Shown in pieces: positions 8,771 to 17,294 of a DNA stretch of 64,000 bases. The first letter of the stretch is position 1. Each line of letters starts with the position of its first letter. A program made the translations under genes and the position numbers. The notes beneath the pieces are model-generated. The model did not search any database, was not told where the DNA came from, and saw only the letters and a program-made list of their open reading frames with translations. This DNA comes from JBCCCJ01 sp039029315 (GTDB lineage: Bacteria; Bacteroidota; Bacteroidia; J057): assembly GCA_039029315.1 (NCBI GenBank), contig JBCCGK010000044.1:1-64000 (forward strand), given 5' to 3'.

Positions 8771-8809
8771 TTTAAAACCCATCTAAATAAATATTTAAGC
8801 CAATCTAAA
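8771..8809 (-). promoter_or_regulatory. Paired direct repeat, candidate metal-repressor operator
   Basis: Two similar AT-rich elements lie in the 79-bp gap before the metal-transport fusion genes: TTTAAAACCCATCTAAA at 8771-8787 and TTTAAGCCAATCTAAA at 8794-8809 (plus-strand reading). Each has TTTA and TAAA ends, and they are spaced about two helical turns apart. Position and pairing fit a binding site for the DtxR-like domain encoded downstream, but the half-sites are only weakly palindromic, so this is an inference. Confidence 0.35.
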
Positions 8810-8811
8810 AA

Positions 8812-10242
8812 TTATCCCACCTTTGTTCTCAACCATTTCAAATCTGCAATCTCCCGAATTTCCTGAATTTCCAGTAGGAGATTCCGCCTCATTTCATCTG
8901 CTTTCACCGGTTCTCTTTGCAGATCAATTTTGACAAGTTTCTTCACCAATTTGAGTAAATTGTGGTAGATTTTTCTCTGGTAACCAGATACTTGTTTGTT
9001 TCTTCTCAAATAGGTTTGGAATGCCTTGATATGGTAAAAGAGGGAATCGTATTCTTTGGATTCGTAGTAAATTTTCAATAGCAAGGATCTCGCACTCAAA
9101 TCATAATACACATCAGTAAAACTGACCTTTTGTAATTGACGCATAGCCAGAGTCAATTGATCTTGCTGATAATACAGCGTACTTAAATTAAAATTATAGG
9201 CATTTTCTCTTTGTTCGGGATGAATTTTTTCTTTGTAGGTTTCCAGGAAATCCAACACCCATTCATATTCTTTCAACCTTAGGCCAACAGTGGCGATGTT
9301 TTTGAAATGCCAGTGGACCAGGTAGCCATCTTCAATCAAGATTTCCTTTTTGAGGAGGTCCTGAAACAGGAGAAAAATTTTACTAAGATAGGCTTGATTG
9401 CCGCTATTGATTTGTTTGGTACAATAATTTGTTGCGTACCCGTAGAGATCTCGTGCAAGAGCAAGGGGAAAGCGATGCGATTTTTCGTCCAGCAATTTGA
9501 CCAATTCTTCGTAGTGAGCTTCGGTCTGACTATCAGTTAGGGTCTTGTAGATTCGATAATATATGGCGATTAAGGGAACCTCTTTATATGGATTGGATGC
9601 ACTTTCCAACCATTCACACATTTCCTCCACCATCAAGGGCTCATAGGTCGTATTGATGATATTATTTCGATTCAGCATTTCGCAAGAGGATCTGAGTTTG
9701 CAGACCATGTAGAAAATGTCCAGATTTTCAACTTCTTCTCTCAGGCTATCTCCAGCATCCAGGCCTCTTTTTCTTTGTTGACCAAAATATTCATCAGCGT
9801 ATTTGCTCAAAAAAAAGGTCTGCAAATAGGTTTCAGGCGAATCTTGTTCCTGGCTTGCCATCCATTTACGCGCCTGATTATGATGACGTTGGAATAGATC
9901 GGGATAATTACGGCCAAGCAAATTTTGCATCAACAATCGCTTCTCAATCATCGGCTGATCCTGATAGGATTGATAGGCCAGAAAGCCTTCAAGCAGTTTT
10001 TGGAGCGCGGACAAATGATCGTACACTTGTTGCTCATTGAAGGCTGTATTCTTGCCAAACATAGAGCGAAAAGCATCGTTTTTGTTGATTTCTCCGTCAA
10101 GATTTTGCTCGTTCAACCACTCAAGAAGAGAGACCAAGCGTTCATTTCGATTAAAAAATGGAGACTTGACATATCGGACAAAAGCGCGATTTTCTTTGGA
10201 GGAAAGACTTTTGAATAATCGGATAAAACGAGCCTTATTCAT
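8812..10242 (-). CDS. Unknown helical protein of Bacteroidota type
   Basis: A 476-residue soluble protein without signal peptide or membrane segment. It is rich in Leu, Tyr, Lys and Glu and appears almost entirely alpha-helical, with degenerate TPR-like pairs toward the C-terminus (NFNLSTLYYQQDQLTLAMRQL, then LKIYYESKEYDSLFYHI). The N-terminus (LFKSLSSKENRAFVRYVKSPFF) is a distinctive basic helical segment. I recognise the general style from hypothetical proteins of this phylum but no function. Its stop codon is 79 bp upstream of the metal-transport operon on the same strand. Confidence 0.7.
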   Translation of the reverse strand: MNKARFIRLFKSLSSKENRAFVRYVKSPFFNRNERLVSLLEWLNEQNLDGEINKNDAFRSMFGKNTAFNEQQVYDHLSALQKLLEGFLAYQSYQDQPMIEKRLLMQNLLGRNYPDLFQRHHNQARKWMASQEQDSPETYLQTFFLSKYADEYFGQQRKRGLDAGDSLREEVENLDIFYMVCKLRSSCEMLNRNNIINTTYEPLMVEEMCEWLESASNPYKEVPLIAIYYRIYKTLTDSQTEAHYEELVKLLDEKSHRFPLALARDLYGYATNYCTKQINSGNQAYLSKIFLLFQDLLKKEILIEDGYLVHWHFKNIATVGLRLKEYEWVLDFLETYKEKIHPEQRENAYNFNLSTLYYQQDQLTLAMRQLQKVSFTDVYYDLSARSLLLKIYYESKEYDSLFYHIKAFQTYLRRNKQVSGYQRKIYHNLLKLVKKLVKIDLQREPVKADEMRRNLLLEIQEIREIADLKWLRTKVG

Positions 10243-10477
10243 TCTTCAGAAATCAATTAAAAAATACATTATTTCAATCTAATAATCAGCATGTTAAGAA
10301 AAAAATATCAGTCATTTTTTTTCAGAATTTACAGATAATGTACTTGAGTAAGCTACTCTTTTTTGTCAATTTGTTAGCTAGAATTTCTCTGTTATGACCG
10401 AAGAGGCTCTTTGAATTCTATCCATAAATCTCAAATGGCCTCATAGACCTCAACCATCAATCCAACTGCATAATTGT

Positions 10478-12817
10478 ATGAAACACACCGTATCTTCTTT
10501 CCATCCACCTTATCTGAAACATCTCCTGCTGATGCTTGTTTCAGGCCTGATCCTCCATACAACCTATGCACAAACCCTAACGGTGAACATTCTTGCAGAT
10601 ACCGCCACCAATTGTCTCGGAAGTGGAGGTGTTCTTTTGTCAACAACAATTACAGGAGGAATGCCACCCTACACCATCGATTGGGGTCCAGGAACGACAC
10701 TGAATGACAGCACAATAGAGGACCCGATCGCCAATCCTTCTGTCCCTGTTGATTATGTGATTGTGGTTACCGATGCCTTGCTGGCTACAGCCATTGATAG
10801 TATATCGGTAGATACAGCCAGCACACCAACTTCTTCTTTCGATTGGGTGGATACAGTTTGTTCTGCTTCCTTTGCACCACCTCCAATTTATACTGGCAAT
10901 TTTGGGACAGCAGCCCTTTTCAATTGGCAACTCAACAATGGCCAAATTGTAAGCTCTAGCTCCCCAGTTTATCCAGCAGCCATTGATGTCACAGTGCCTG
11001 GTCCCTATATACTGTGCTTATGGGTGGAGGAAAATGGCTGTGTGTCTGATACCAGCTGCCAAACCTTGCTCTCAGCACAACCTCCTCTCATTTCTATTTC
11101 CCCGATCTTTGACCAATGTTTCCCGGCCAACCAGTTCAGTTTTTCTTTGATAGATTCCTCTGGTCTGGATTCTATCATATGGGACTTGGGTTCTACAGCC
11201 TCCATTCAAAATAGCAACGCATTTGTCCCATCAGGCATTCAATATCTTACTCCTGGCCAAAAGACCATTTCTGCCATCGGATTCCAAGCAGGTTGTCCGA
11301 CGGATACAGCTATTCAGAGTTTTTGGGTCAGTCATCCACAAGTCAGCATTTCCGCCGATACCCTTGTCTGCACGGGAGACACAGTTTCTTTTTCTGCCAT
11401 CGATGCGTCTTTGCCCGGAACCGCTGGTGGATTTCTGAGTTGGCAATGGTTTTTCAGTACAGGCGCGAGCTTTCAGGGTCAATCGATTACAGAAGTGTTC
11501 TCCACTCCTGGAGTCTATTCAGTGGTGCTCCAGGTTTCGGACTCATTTGGTTGTACTGCAACTGATTCCCTCGACATTGTGGTTACACAAGCACCAACAG
11601 GAAGTTTTTCCTATACCATTGACAATTGTAATGAAGTCAGCTTTAGCAACACCTTTTCTACAGGTTCTTTTCAATGGGATTTTGGAGACGGGACAGGAGA
11701 TACTGCAAGCAATCCAGTCCACATCTATACAGCTCCAGCAGTCTATTTCGTAATGTTGACTGTCAGCAGCAATTGCCAGACAATTATCGTTCCGCAATCA
11801 TTGACCATATTGCCCAATTGTGTATGGCCGGGCGATGCCAATAATGATTTGGTTGCAGACAATGTAGATGTTCTTGCCATTGGAGTTGCCTATGGAGATA
11901 CTGGTCCTGTCAGGACAAATGCAAGTCTCCTGTGGGAGGGGCAACCGGCAGATGACTGGGCAGACACCCTGGCCAATGGAGTGAATACTTCTTATGTTGA
12001 CACAGATGGGAATGGAACCGTCAATGATGATGACACGCTGGCTATTCTGACAAATTATGGCTTGACCCACAATAAAACAGAAGATTTATCAGGAGTTGGT
12101 CCTGTCCTATATTTTGATTCTAGCAGTATTGCTGGACCAGTAATGGTAGGAAATTCATTCAGCATCCCCATCATGCTTGGCACGCCTTCTGAGCCTGCTA
12201 CTGATGTGTATGGCATTGCATTTACGCTTACCTATGAATCTCATCTGATAGACTCTGCCTCTGCCAAGTTTTCAGTCAGCAATTCCTGGTTTGGCAGCAA
12301 TCTTTTGCGGATAGAAAAAGACTTTTATGTGGATGGAGAATTAGATGGAGCCATTTGCAGGAAGAACAAAACCAATACCAGCAATCAGGGAAAGATTGCA
12401 GGAGCAAGTTTTGTCATGATAGATGACATTGCCAAACAATTTCTGTATGATACCCTTACCCTTGGATTTAAGGATGTCGTCCTGATTCAGGCCGATGGGA
12501 CACAAATTCCCGTTACCACTTTGCCCACGAAAATTGTGGTCTTTCAAGAAGACATCATCAATGCATATGATTCTGGTCTGCGTCCAGAGCAACTGTGGTT
12601 GTATCCCAATCCTGCATCTTCCATGCTTAGCCTTAGGCTCCTGGACCCTATCCAGTACGATGCCACATTATCTGATCTAAATGGCAAATTGATCCTGCGA
12701 AAAGAAGGAATTCTTAGAGAAACCAGATTGGATATCAGTAAGCTGTCAAAGGGGGTATACCTGCTGAAGATTACTCACCCCAAAGGTATTCTTACACGAA
12801 AGGTTTTCGTCCAGTAG
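10478..12817 (+). CDS. PKD, dockerin-like and cohesin-like T9SS-secreted protein
   Basis: A 779-residue secreted protein. A signal peptide ends near residue 32 (HTTYAQ). Several PKD/Ig-like beta domains follow; the clearest has WDFGDGTGD around residue 400. About 450-530 is a dockerin-like pair of calcium loops (GDANNDLVADNVD and DTDGNGTVNDDD). About 545-690 resembles a cohesin-like beta sandwich (LYFDSSSIAGPVMVGNSF). The last 80 residues are a T9SS type A sorting domain beginning LWLYPNPASS. It is predicted to be exported and attached to or released from the cell surface. No enzymatic domain is visible, so adhesion or scaffold is the likely role. It is monocistronic. Confidence 0.82.
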   Translation: MKHTVSSFHPPYLKHLLLMLVSGLILHTTYAQTLTVNILADTATNCLGSGGVLLSTTITGGMPPYTIDWGPGTTLNDSTIEDPIANPSVPVDYVIVVTDALLATAIDSISVDTASTPTSSFDWVDTVCSASFAPPPIYTGNFGTAALFNWQLNNGQIVSSSSPVYPAAIDVTVPGPYILCLWVEENGCVSDTSCQTLLSAQPPLISISPIFDQCFPANQFSFSLIDSSGLDSIIWDLGSTASIQNSNAFVPSGIQYLTPGQKTISAIGFQAGCPTDTAIQSFWVSHPQVSISADTLVCTGDTVSFSAIDASLPGTAGGFLSWQWFFSTGASFQGQSITEVFSTPGVYSVVLQVSDSFGCTATDSLDIVVTQAPTGSFSYTIDNCNEVSFSNTFSTGSFQWDFGDGTGDTASNPVHIYTAPAVYFVMLTVSSNCQTIIVPQSLTILPNCVWPGDANNDLVADNVDVLAIGVAYGDTGPVRTNASLLWEGQPADDWADTLANGVNTSYVDTDGNGTVNDDDTLAILTNYGLTHNKTEDLSGVGPVLYFDSSSIAGPVMVGNSFSIPIMLGTPSEPATDVYGIAFTLTYESHLIDSASAKFSVSNSWFGSNLLRIEKDFYVDGELDGAICRKNKTNTSNQGKIAGASFVMIDDIAKQFLYDTLTLGFKDVVLIQADGTQIPVTTLPTKIVVFQEDIINAYDSGLRPEQLWLYPNPASSMLSLRLLDPIQYDATLSDLNGKLILRKEGILRETRLDISKLSKGVYLLKITHPKGILTRKVFVQ

Positions 12818-12841
12818 TGGCGCCATCGATATGCTCAACAA

Positions 12842-13009
12842 TTAGAAACCCGTTTTCTTTTTGTGAACGGTTTGCATATACTTTCCATGCTCAGGATGAT
12901 TACAGTTTTTTCGCGGATCTCCACGGAACATTCTGCAAGAGGATAATACCAAACTGGCAGTGAAAGCCAGGACAAGCAGCAAGGCGATGAATCTTTGATT
13001 CTTTTTCAT
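12842..13009 (-). CDS. Small 55-residue lipoprotein
   Basis: A short gene from ATG 13009 to TAA 12842. The product begins MKKNQRFIALLLVLAF and has a lipobox LSSC with Cys25, leaving a mature peptide of about 31 residues that is basic and contains another Cys and two His (NCNHPEHGKY). The signal peptide and lipobox make it a convincing real gene despite its size. It sits 26 bp downstream of the DUF6438-like lipoprotein on the same strand, so the two may be co-transcribed. Function unknown; the Cys/His cluster could bind metal, but this is speculative. Confidence 0.68.
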   Translation of the reverse strand: MKKNQRFIALLLVLAFTASLVLSSCRMFRGDPRKNCNHPEHGKYMQTVHKKKTGF

Positions 13010-13035
13010 ATCTATAGAACTGAACGTTTGTATTA

Positions 13036-13521
13036 TTATTCTTTCACTTTGCTATACCCTTCTTTTCCCACAATTTCTCCAATTTGTTCTTCCAGCTTGA
13101 TCAAATGATCCGGCGCCCCTACCCGATTGACCACAACATGCTTCTTTCCGTTCATCCGACATTCGAGTTTGGAAGACGGGACATCCATGAGATTCGGATC
13201 ATCGTATTTTCCTTTCATCTCAAAATATGCGGCCTCTTTTACAGAAGTGACCAAGGCCATCACGGCTTCCTGAGTAATCTTTTTTTCATATTTTCCTTCC
13301 ATTTCTACGAAAGCTTCTCCTAAATAATTCACAGTTCCATCAGCTGCTACATACAGGGTATAAACCGGGCAAGTCCCTTTGCATCCTCCACGGGAATAGA
13401 TCAATTCAAAATCCTCTGGAACATCATAGCTAGCGGAGCTTTCGCCTGCTTTGCTACCCTTACATCCCCAGTTTGCGGACGAAACAAAACAAACTAGGAG
13501 AAATATTATCGTACGACTCAT
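13036..13521 (-). CDS. DUF6438-like lipoprotein
   Basis: A 161-residue protein with a lipoprotein signal (lipobox SANWGC, Cys20). The mature part has the segment SRGGCKGTCPVYTLYV followed by DGTVNYLGE, which matches my memory of the DUF6438 family in Bacteroidota: a beta-rich fold with two conserved cysteines of unknown function. The start is the ATG at 13521; a TTG two codons earlier is less likely. Probably anchored in the outer or inner membrane facing the periplasm. Followed on the same strand by the 55-residue lipoprotein. Confidence 0.75.
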   Translation of the reverse strand: MSRTIIFLLVCFVSSANWGCKGSKAGESSASYDVPEDFELIYSRGGCKGTCPVYTLYVAADGTVNYLGEAFVEMEGKYEKKITQEAVMALVTSVKEAAYFEMKGKYDDPNLMDVPSSKLECRMNGKKHVVVNRVGAPDHLIKLEEQIGEIVGKEGYSKVKE

Positions 13522-13745
13522 AGTCAATAGTTAGGATGGTTAATATTCATAGTAGTGGTGGGCAGGTAGCATCCACGTCAAATGGGCGAAATCAGAGGGT
13601 TGAGAAGCAAAGAAACTGATTCCTAGGCAAATAGTTCGACATCTTTGCCCAATAAGGCCGATCAGTATTCCTGCATCTTCTCTTTCCCCTCTCCACCTGC
13701 TTCCAGCTGTCAAACAATCTCCAAGATATAATGATTTAACCTTAT

Positions 13746-13773
13746 AAAAAAAAGGAACCCTTGCAGGTTCCTT
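13746..13773 (-). terminator. dnaA terminator
   Basis: A perfect 8-bp stem AAGGAACC/GGTTCCTT (13752-13759 with 13766-13773) with a 6-nt loop is followed on the minus strand by eight T residues. It lies 41 bp beyond the dnaA stop codon and is a textbook intrinsic terminator. Confidence 0.82.
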
Positions 13774-13814
13774 CTATTTTGTGGATTAGTTGTGTAGACA
13801 AATTTCGCCTAAGT

Positions 13815-15251
13815 CTAATTAAGTTCCAATGAGATTCTTTTGCGAATCTCTGTGACACTTTGCTTAAAGTACTTATCTGTCGCAATCAAATCATTGACTG
13901 TCTGAAGGGCATGAATCACAGTAGAGTGGTCTCTTCCTCCAAAGTGAAGTCCAATAGATTTTAGAGAATGTCGGGTCATTTCTTTGGCGAAAAACATAGC
14001 GATTTGCCGGGCCTGAACAATCTGTCTTTTGCGCGTTTTTGCTTTCATCAACTCTACCTCAATAGAGAAATGCTCTCCAACGATCTGTTGTATGGAATCG
14101 ATGGTAATCTCTCTGCTAACATTTTCCACGAACTTCTGTAGCATTGATCGAGCCAATTCAATGTCCACATCTCTTCGATTCAAGGAGCTCTGGGCCAACA
14201 GACTAATCAGGGCTCCTTCCAATTCACGAATGTTGGAGTTGATGTTGTGTGCAATAAACTCAACGACCTCTCCCGGCAACTCGATTCCGTTTTGGTACAT
14301 CTTACTCTGCAGAATCTGTTTACGGGTTTGGTAATCTGGCACTTCGAGACTGGTACTCAATCCCCATTTGAACCGGGATAGCAGACGTTCTTCTACACCT
14401 TCCATTTCATGCGGAGGTCGGTCAGAAGCCAGGACAATTTGCTTTCCAGACTGGCGAAGGTGATTGAATACGTGAAAGAAGTTGTCTTGTGTCTTTTCTT
14501 TTCCTGACAAAAATTGAATATCGTCTACCAGGAGAACATCGATCATCTGGTAGAAATTCATGAAATCGTTAACGGTACCTTTTCTTACAGCTTCTACAAA
14601 TTGATTGATAAATCTTTCTGAAGACACATACAGAACAGCCTTTCGTGGCGTAGTCTCTTTGATTTGGTTTCCTATAGCTTGCAACAGGTGGGTCTTGCCC
14701 AGTCCGACTCCTCCATAAATAAATAATGGATTATAAGCAGTCATTCCTGGTTTGTTGGCGACGGCAAACCCAGCAGCTCTTGCAAGCCTATTACAATCTC
14801 CTTCTATAAAAGAACCAAATGTGAAATTTGCATTGAGGTTTGAATCAACCTCAAATTTTCGGATGCCTGGGATGACGAATGGATTGGGGACAGGTCTGTG
14901 TACATTCAATTGATTGTTGAGTGAATGGGTGTGAGTTGGACCGTGATGGGAAGAGGTCGGCATCCTTACAGTACCTCCATTCCCATTTGCGGGCCGATTG
15001 TCAATCACAATAGAATACTCTAATCTTCCCTTCGCGCCGAGCGTATTATGAATTGCTCGTTTGAGGAGATTTACGTAGTGTTCTTCAAGCCACTCATAAA
15101 AAAATTGGCTGGGAACTTCGATGGTAAGTACCTGTTCTTCAATTCTGACAGGCTTGATGGGTTTGAACCAAGTGTCGAAGCTCTGAGGCGCAATTTCCTT
15201 GCGAATCAATTGTAGACAGTCAGACCATATGTCAACGTGAGTCGTTGTCAT
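13815..15251 (-). CDS. dnaA: Chromosomal replication initiator DnaA
   Basis: A 478-residue DnaA with all four domains: N-terminal DnaB/DiaA interaction domain (residues 1-90, WSDCLQLIRKEI and FDTWFKPI), a short Asn/His-rich linker, the AAA+ ATPase (about 130-345; Walker A GGVGLGKTHL, Walker B VLLVDDIQFL) and the C-terminal DNA-binding domain (about 370-478) with the signature GGRDHSTVIHA. It binds DnaA boxes and opens the origin. The start is ATG 15251. It is monocistronic with a strong terminator. The 450-bp upstream region is AT-rich but shows no cluster of perfect TTATCCACA boxes, so I cannot place the origin here. Confidence 0.97.
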   Translation of the reverse strand: MTTTHVDIWSDCLQLIRKEIAPQSFDTWFKPIKPVRIEEQVLTIEVPSQFFYEWLEEHYVNLLKRAIHNTLGAKGRLEYSIVIDNRPANGNGGTVRMPTSSHHGPTHTHSLNNQLNVHRPVPNPFVIPGIRKFEVDSNLNANFTFGSFIEGDCNRLARAAGFAVANKPGMTAYNPLFIYGGVGLGKTHLLQAIGNQIKETTPRKAVLYVSSERFINQFVEAVRKGTVNDFMNFYQMIDVLLVDDIQFLSGKEKTQDNFFHVFNHLRQSGKQIVLASDRPPHEMEGVEERLLSRFKWGLSTSLEVPDYQTRKQILQSKMYQNGIELPGEVVEFIAHNINSNIRELEGALISLLAQSSLNRRDVDIELARSMLQKFVENVSREITIDSIQQIVGEHFSIEVELMKAKTRKRQIVQARQIAMFFAKEMTRHSLKSIGLHFGGRDHSTVIHALQTVNDLIATDKYFKQSVTEIRKRISLELN

Positions 15252-15701
15252 GCTAACTTTACTAAATCTGTTTGTTTTACTAACCTTTCTCTGGTAAAAA
15301 TATACTAGTTTTCCTTACGGCGTAACAACTAACATCAGGAAAAAAAAGGGAAAAAAAAACTTGACATGGACACTTTTTTTTTGAGGCAGGCAAAAAAAAT
15401 GTATCCTACTGAATACCAATATATTATCAAAAAACTGCCTCTAACACTGTTAATAACCATATTTCACTTCTCTTTCCTAACAATAATTAGCTTGAAATAA
15501 AGAGACATAAGAAATTGAATATCAGATAATTAACAAAACAAACGATCAACTGGTTTAGGAAAATAATATTCCCAAAAAAAATTATTCCAAAAACTGCACT
15601 AATCCCCACCTGAATTAATTAATATTCCGGATTTGCTGCCTATTCATGAATTCCCACCAAATAAGCGGGCAAAAAATCTTAGCAAATTCCTCCTAATAAT
15701 G
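15252..15701. other. AT-rich intergenic region upstream of dnaA
   Basis: About 450 bp with no supported gene. It is very AT-rich with long A and T tracts (for example 15341-15359 and 15374-15381) and must contain the dnaA promoter. I looked for DnaA boxes and found no perfect TTATCCACA on either strand, so an origin is possible but not shown. Confidence 0.5.
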
Positions 15702-16256
15702 TCAGGATTCTTGGGATGCTTGCAGTTGGAAGAGTCTATGGATATCCGATTTTAACACAAATACGGCTTTGCGTACAGGAGATTCTGGCATTGCACTGTA
15801 TTTTTCAAAGATTTTGAGGCTTAATTGGACTGCATCTACCTCTGGCTTAAGTTCTTTCGAAACGCGATTGATCAAGCTCATAAGCTCATTTTTGGCCTGA
15901 ATCAGGTAGTCCCAGCCCTGCGCTCCTATATAGATTTGTTGGGCCAGGTTATGCTCATACTCACTTCGAATTTCATTCAGCAATTCAATATGGAACTGTT
16001 GCACAGTTTTGCCAGTGGGATTGACACGTGGGAGCAGGTGTTCGGGACTGATTCGTTCAAGGAAAAGGATTGCTCTTTCATAAGCCGAGAACTTCAAGGG
16101 CAAATGTTGTCTTAATACTTCTCCCTTGATGGACATTTGGTGATCCAGTTGCCTGGACTTAAACTGCATATCATTCATATACTTCACTGCCAACAACACC
16201 AGAGCCGCAGGCACAACATATTTGAGGATTTCGGAAAGGATTTCTACAAGTTCCAT
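15702..16256 (-). CDS. Membrane-anchored helical protein of unknown function
   Basis: A 184-residue protein with one N-terminal transmembrane helix (residues about 11-26, KYVVPAALVLLAVKYM) and a long helical cytoplasmic or periplasmic part. It contains the segment YERAILFLERISPEHLLPR and ends in a charged tail. It resembles a small family widespread in Bacteroidota (I believe DUF7935-like), without known role. It precedes the YqiA-like esterase gene in the order of genes but is transcribed downstream of it, 22 bp after that gene's stop, so the two are probably one transcript. Confidence 0.65.
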   Translation of the reverse strand: MELVEILSEILKYVVPAALVLLAVKYMNDMQFKSRQLDHQMSIKGEVLRQHLPLKFSAYERAILFLERISPEHLLPRVNPTGKTVQQFHIELLNEIRSEYEHNLAQQIYIGAQGWDYLIQAKNELMSLINRVSKELKPEVDAVQLSLKIFEKYSAMPESPVRKAVFVLKSDIHRLFQLQASQES

Positions 16257-16278
16257 AAACGTTGATTTTCAGAATAGA

Positions 16279-16764
16279 TTATAAGCCGGCCCATCTGGCA
16301 TAACTTGAAAAGGTGTCAAGATCTATTTGATGTCCGAGGCCTTGAACCAAAGATACGCGTTGAAAGAGAGTCGTGTCGAGTTTTTGTTCAAAAAATGCCC
16401 AATTTCGTTGTGGATCGACTGTCTCATCATTAGCACCCAATACCACCCACCTTTCAGGAGAATGAACGGATTCCTCCAGATGAATATTGGCTTCTTCCAG
16501 ACTCACATACATAGCTGGATTGAATAACAGGCAGGGCAATCCCAATTCTTCTCCCAACCAAAAGCCAAGGAAGCCTCCCAATGAGCTCCCAACCAGAAAT
16601 TCTACCTCTTGCTGTTTCGCCAATGTCCGTAACTGATGATAACTCTCAGGCTCATTCATATAATCCAGATGCAATCCCCAAAGCTGATGTCCACGCTCTT
16701 CCAGGTAGCCCATTCGGTCAGGGTTGGGGCTACTGTCTAATCCATGGATATACAAAATCCTCAT
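16279..16764 (-). CDS. YqiA/YcfP-like alpha/beta-hydrolase
   Basis: A 161-residue compact alpha/beta-hydrolase. The first strand MRILYIHGLDSSPN carries the oxyanion HG, the nucleophile elbow is GSSLGG with Ser about residue 60, and a late GLGHQIDL supplies the histidine. The length and motifs match YqiA/YcfP-type small esterases, which are cytoplasmic with poorly known substrates. The start at ATG 16764 gives the normal family N-terminus; the longer frame would add 19 residues. It is divergent from the lipoprotein gene at 16833 with only 68 bp between starts. Confidence 0.77.
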   Translation of the reverse strand: MRILYIHGLDSSPNPDRMGYLEERGHQLWGLHLDYMNEPESYHQLRTLAKQQEVEFLVGSSLGGFLGFWLGEELGLPCLLFNPAMYVSLEEANIHLEESVHSPERWVVLGANDETVDPQRNWAFFEQKLDTTLFQRVSLVQGLGHQIDLDTFSSYARWAGL

Positions 16765-16832
16765 AACTTTTGTTGTCTTTCCTGTAATTTGCCACAAAAC
16801 ATACGTAATTTGTGCTAACAATCCAGTTAAGA

Positions 16833-17294
16833 ATGAAATATTTGGCTTGCATCCTATTTATCATCGGTCCACTATTTGGATGCAATAGTTCTTCTCCTGA
16901 TAGCCTTAGCAACCGCAAGGCCGATAGATTTGTTTTTGGTCAGGAAAAAGGGGCCATGATCAAATGGCAACTTCTCAAAACCTATGATCCATATGAAGAC
17001 GGCTACGTCATGTTGCCTGAAGAAAACAATCCCCATTTTCTTACGTTCTTCCGAGATGGGAGATTTCTAGAATACGACAATAGAAACTATAATGATGGGA
17101 GCTATCTGATTCATGAGTCAAAAAAATCCATGGCCCTGATATACGACATCCAAAATGGAATCAGGGTTCCTCCACACAGAAAAGATTCTTTGTTCAGATA
17201 TCAATTTCTCCTGCAAGAAACCGATTCTCTCAAACTTGGCATCCTGGGACGACATGGTTTGGTAGAAAAAACATACTACAAGGTCATTCCATGA
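16833..17294 (+). CDS. Lipoprotein of unknown function
   Basis: A 153-residue lipoprotein: MKYLACILFIIGPLFGC gives a signal peptide and lipobox with Cys17. The mature part is beta-rich, with FFRDGRFLEYDNRNYNDGSY suggesting a small lipocalin-like or barrel domain. The start at 16833 was chosen because it places the lipobox correctly; an upstream start at 16812 adds 7 residues. Its stop overlaps the meaB start by 4 bases (ATGA), implying translational coupling, though a functional link between a periplasmic lipoprotein and MeaB is not obvious. Confidence 0.7.
   Translation: MKYLACILFIIGPLFGCNSSSPDSLSNRKADRFVFGQEKGAMIKWQLLKTYDPYEDGYVMLPEENNPHFLTFFRDGRFLEYDNRNYNDGSYLIHESKKSMALIYDIQNGIRVPPHRKDSLFRYQFLLQETDSLKLGILGRHGLVEKTYYKVIP

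Noticed and set aside
12842..12890. Imperfect hairpin around AAACCCGTT and AACGGTTT
   Set aside because: Mismatched stem within the end of the 55-residue lipoprotein gene and no T-run; not called a terminator.
15252..15701. Replication origin upstream of dnaA
   Set aside because: AT-rich but no perfect DnaA boxes were found, so not called as an origin.
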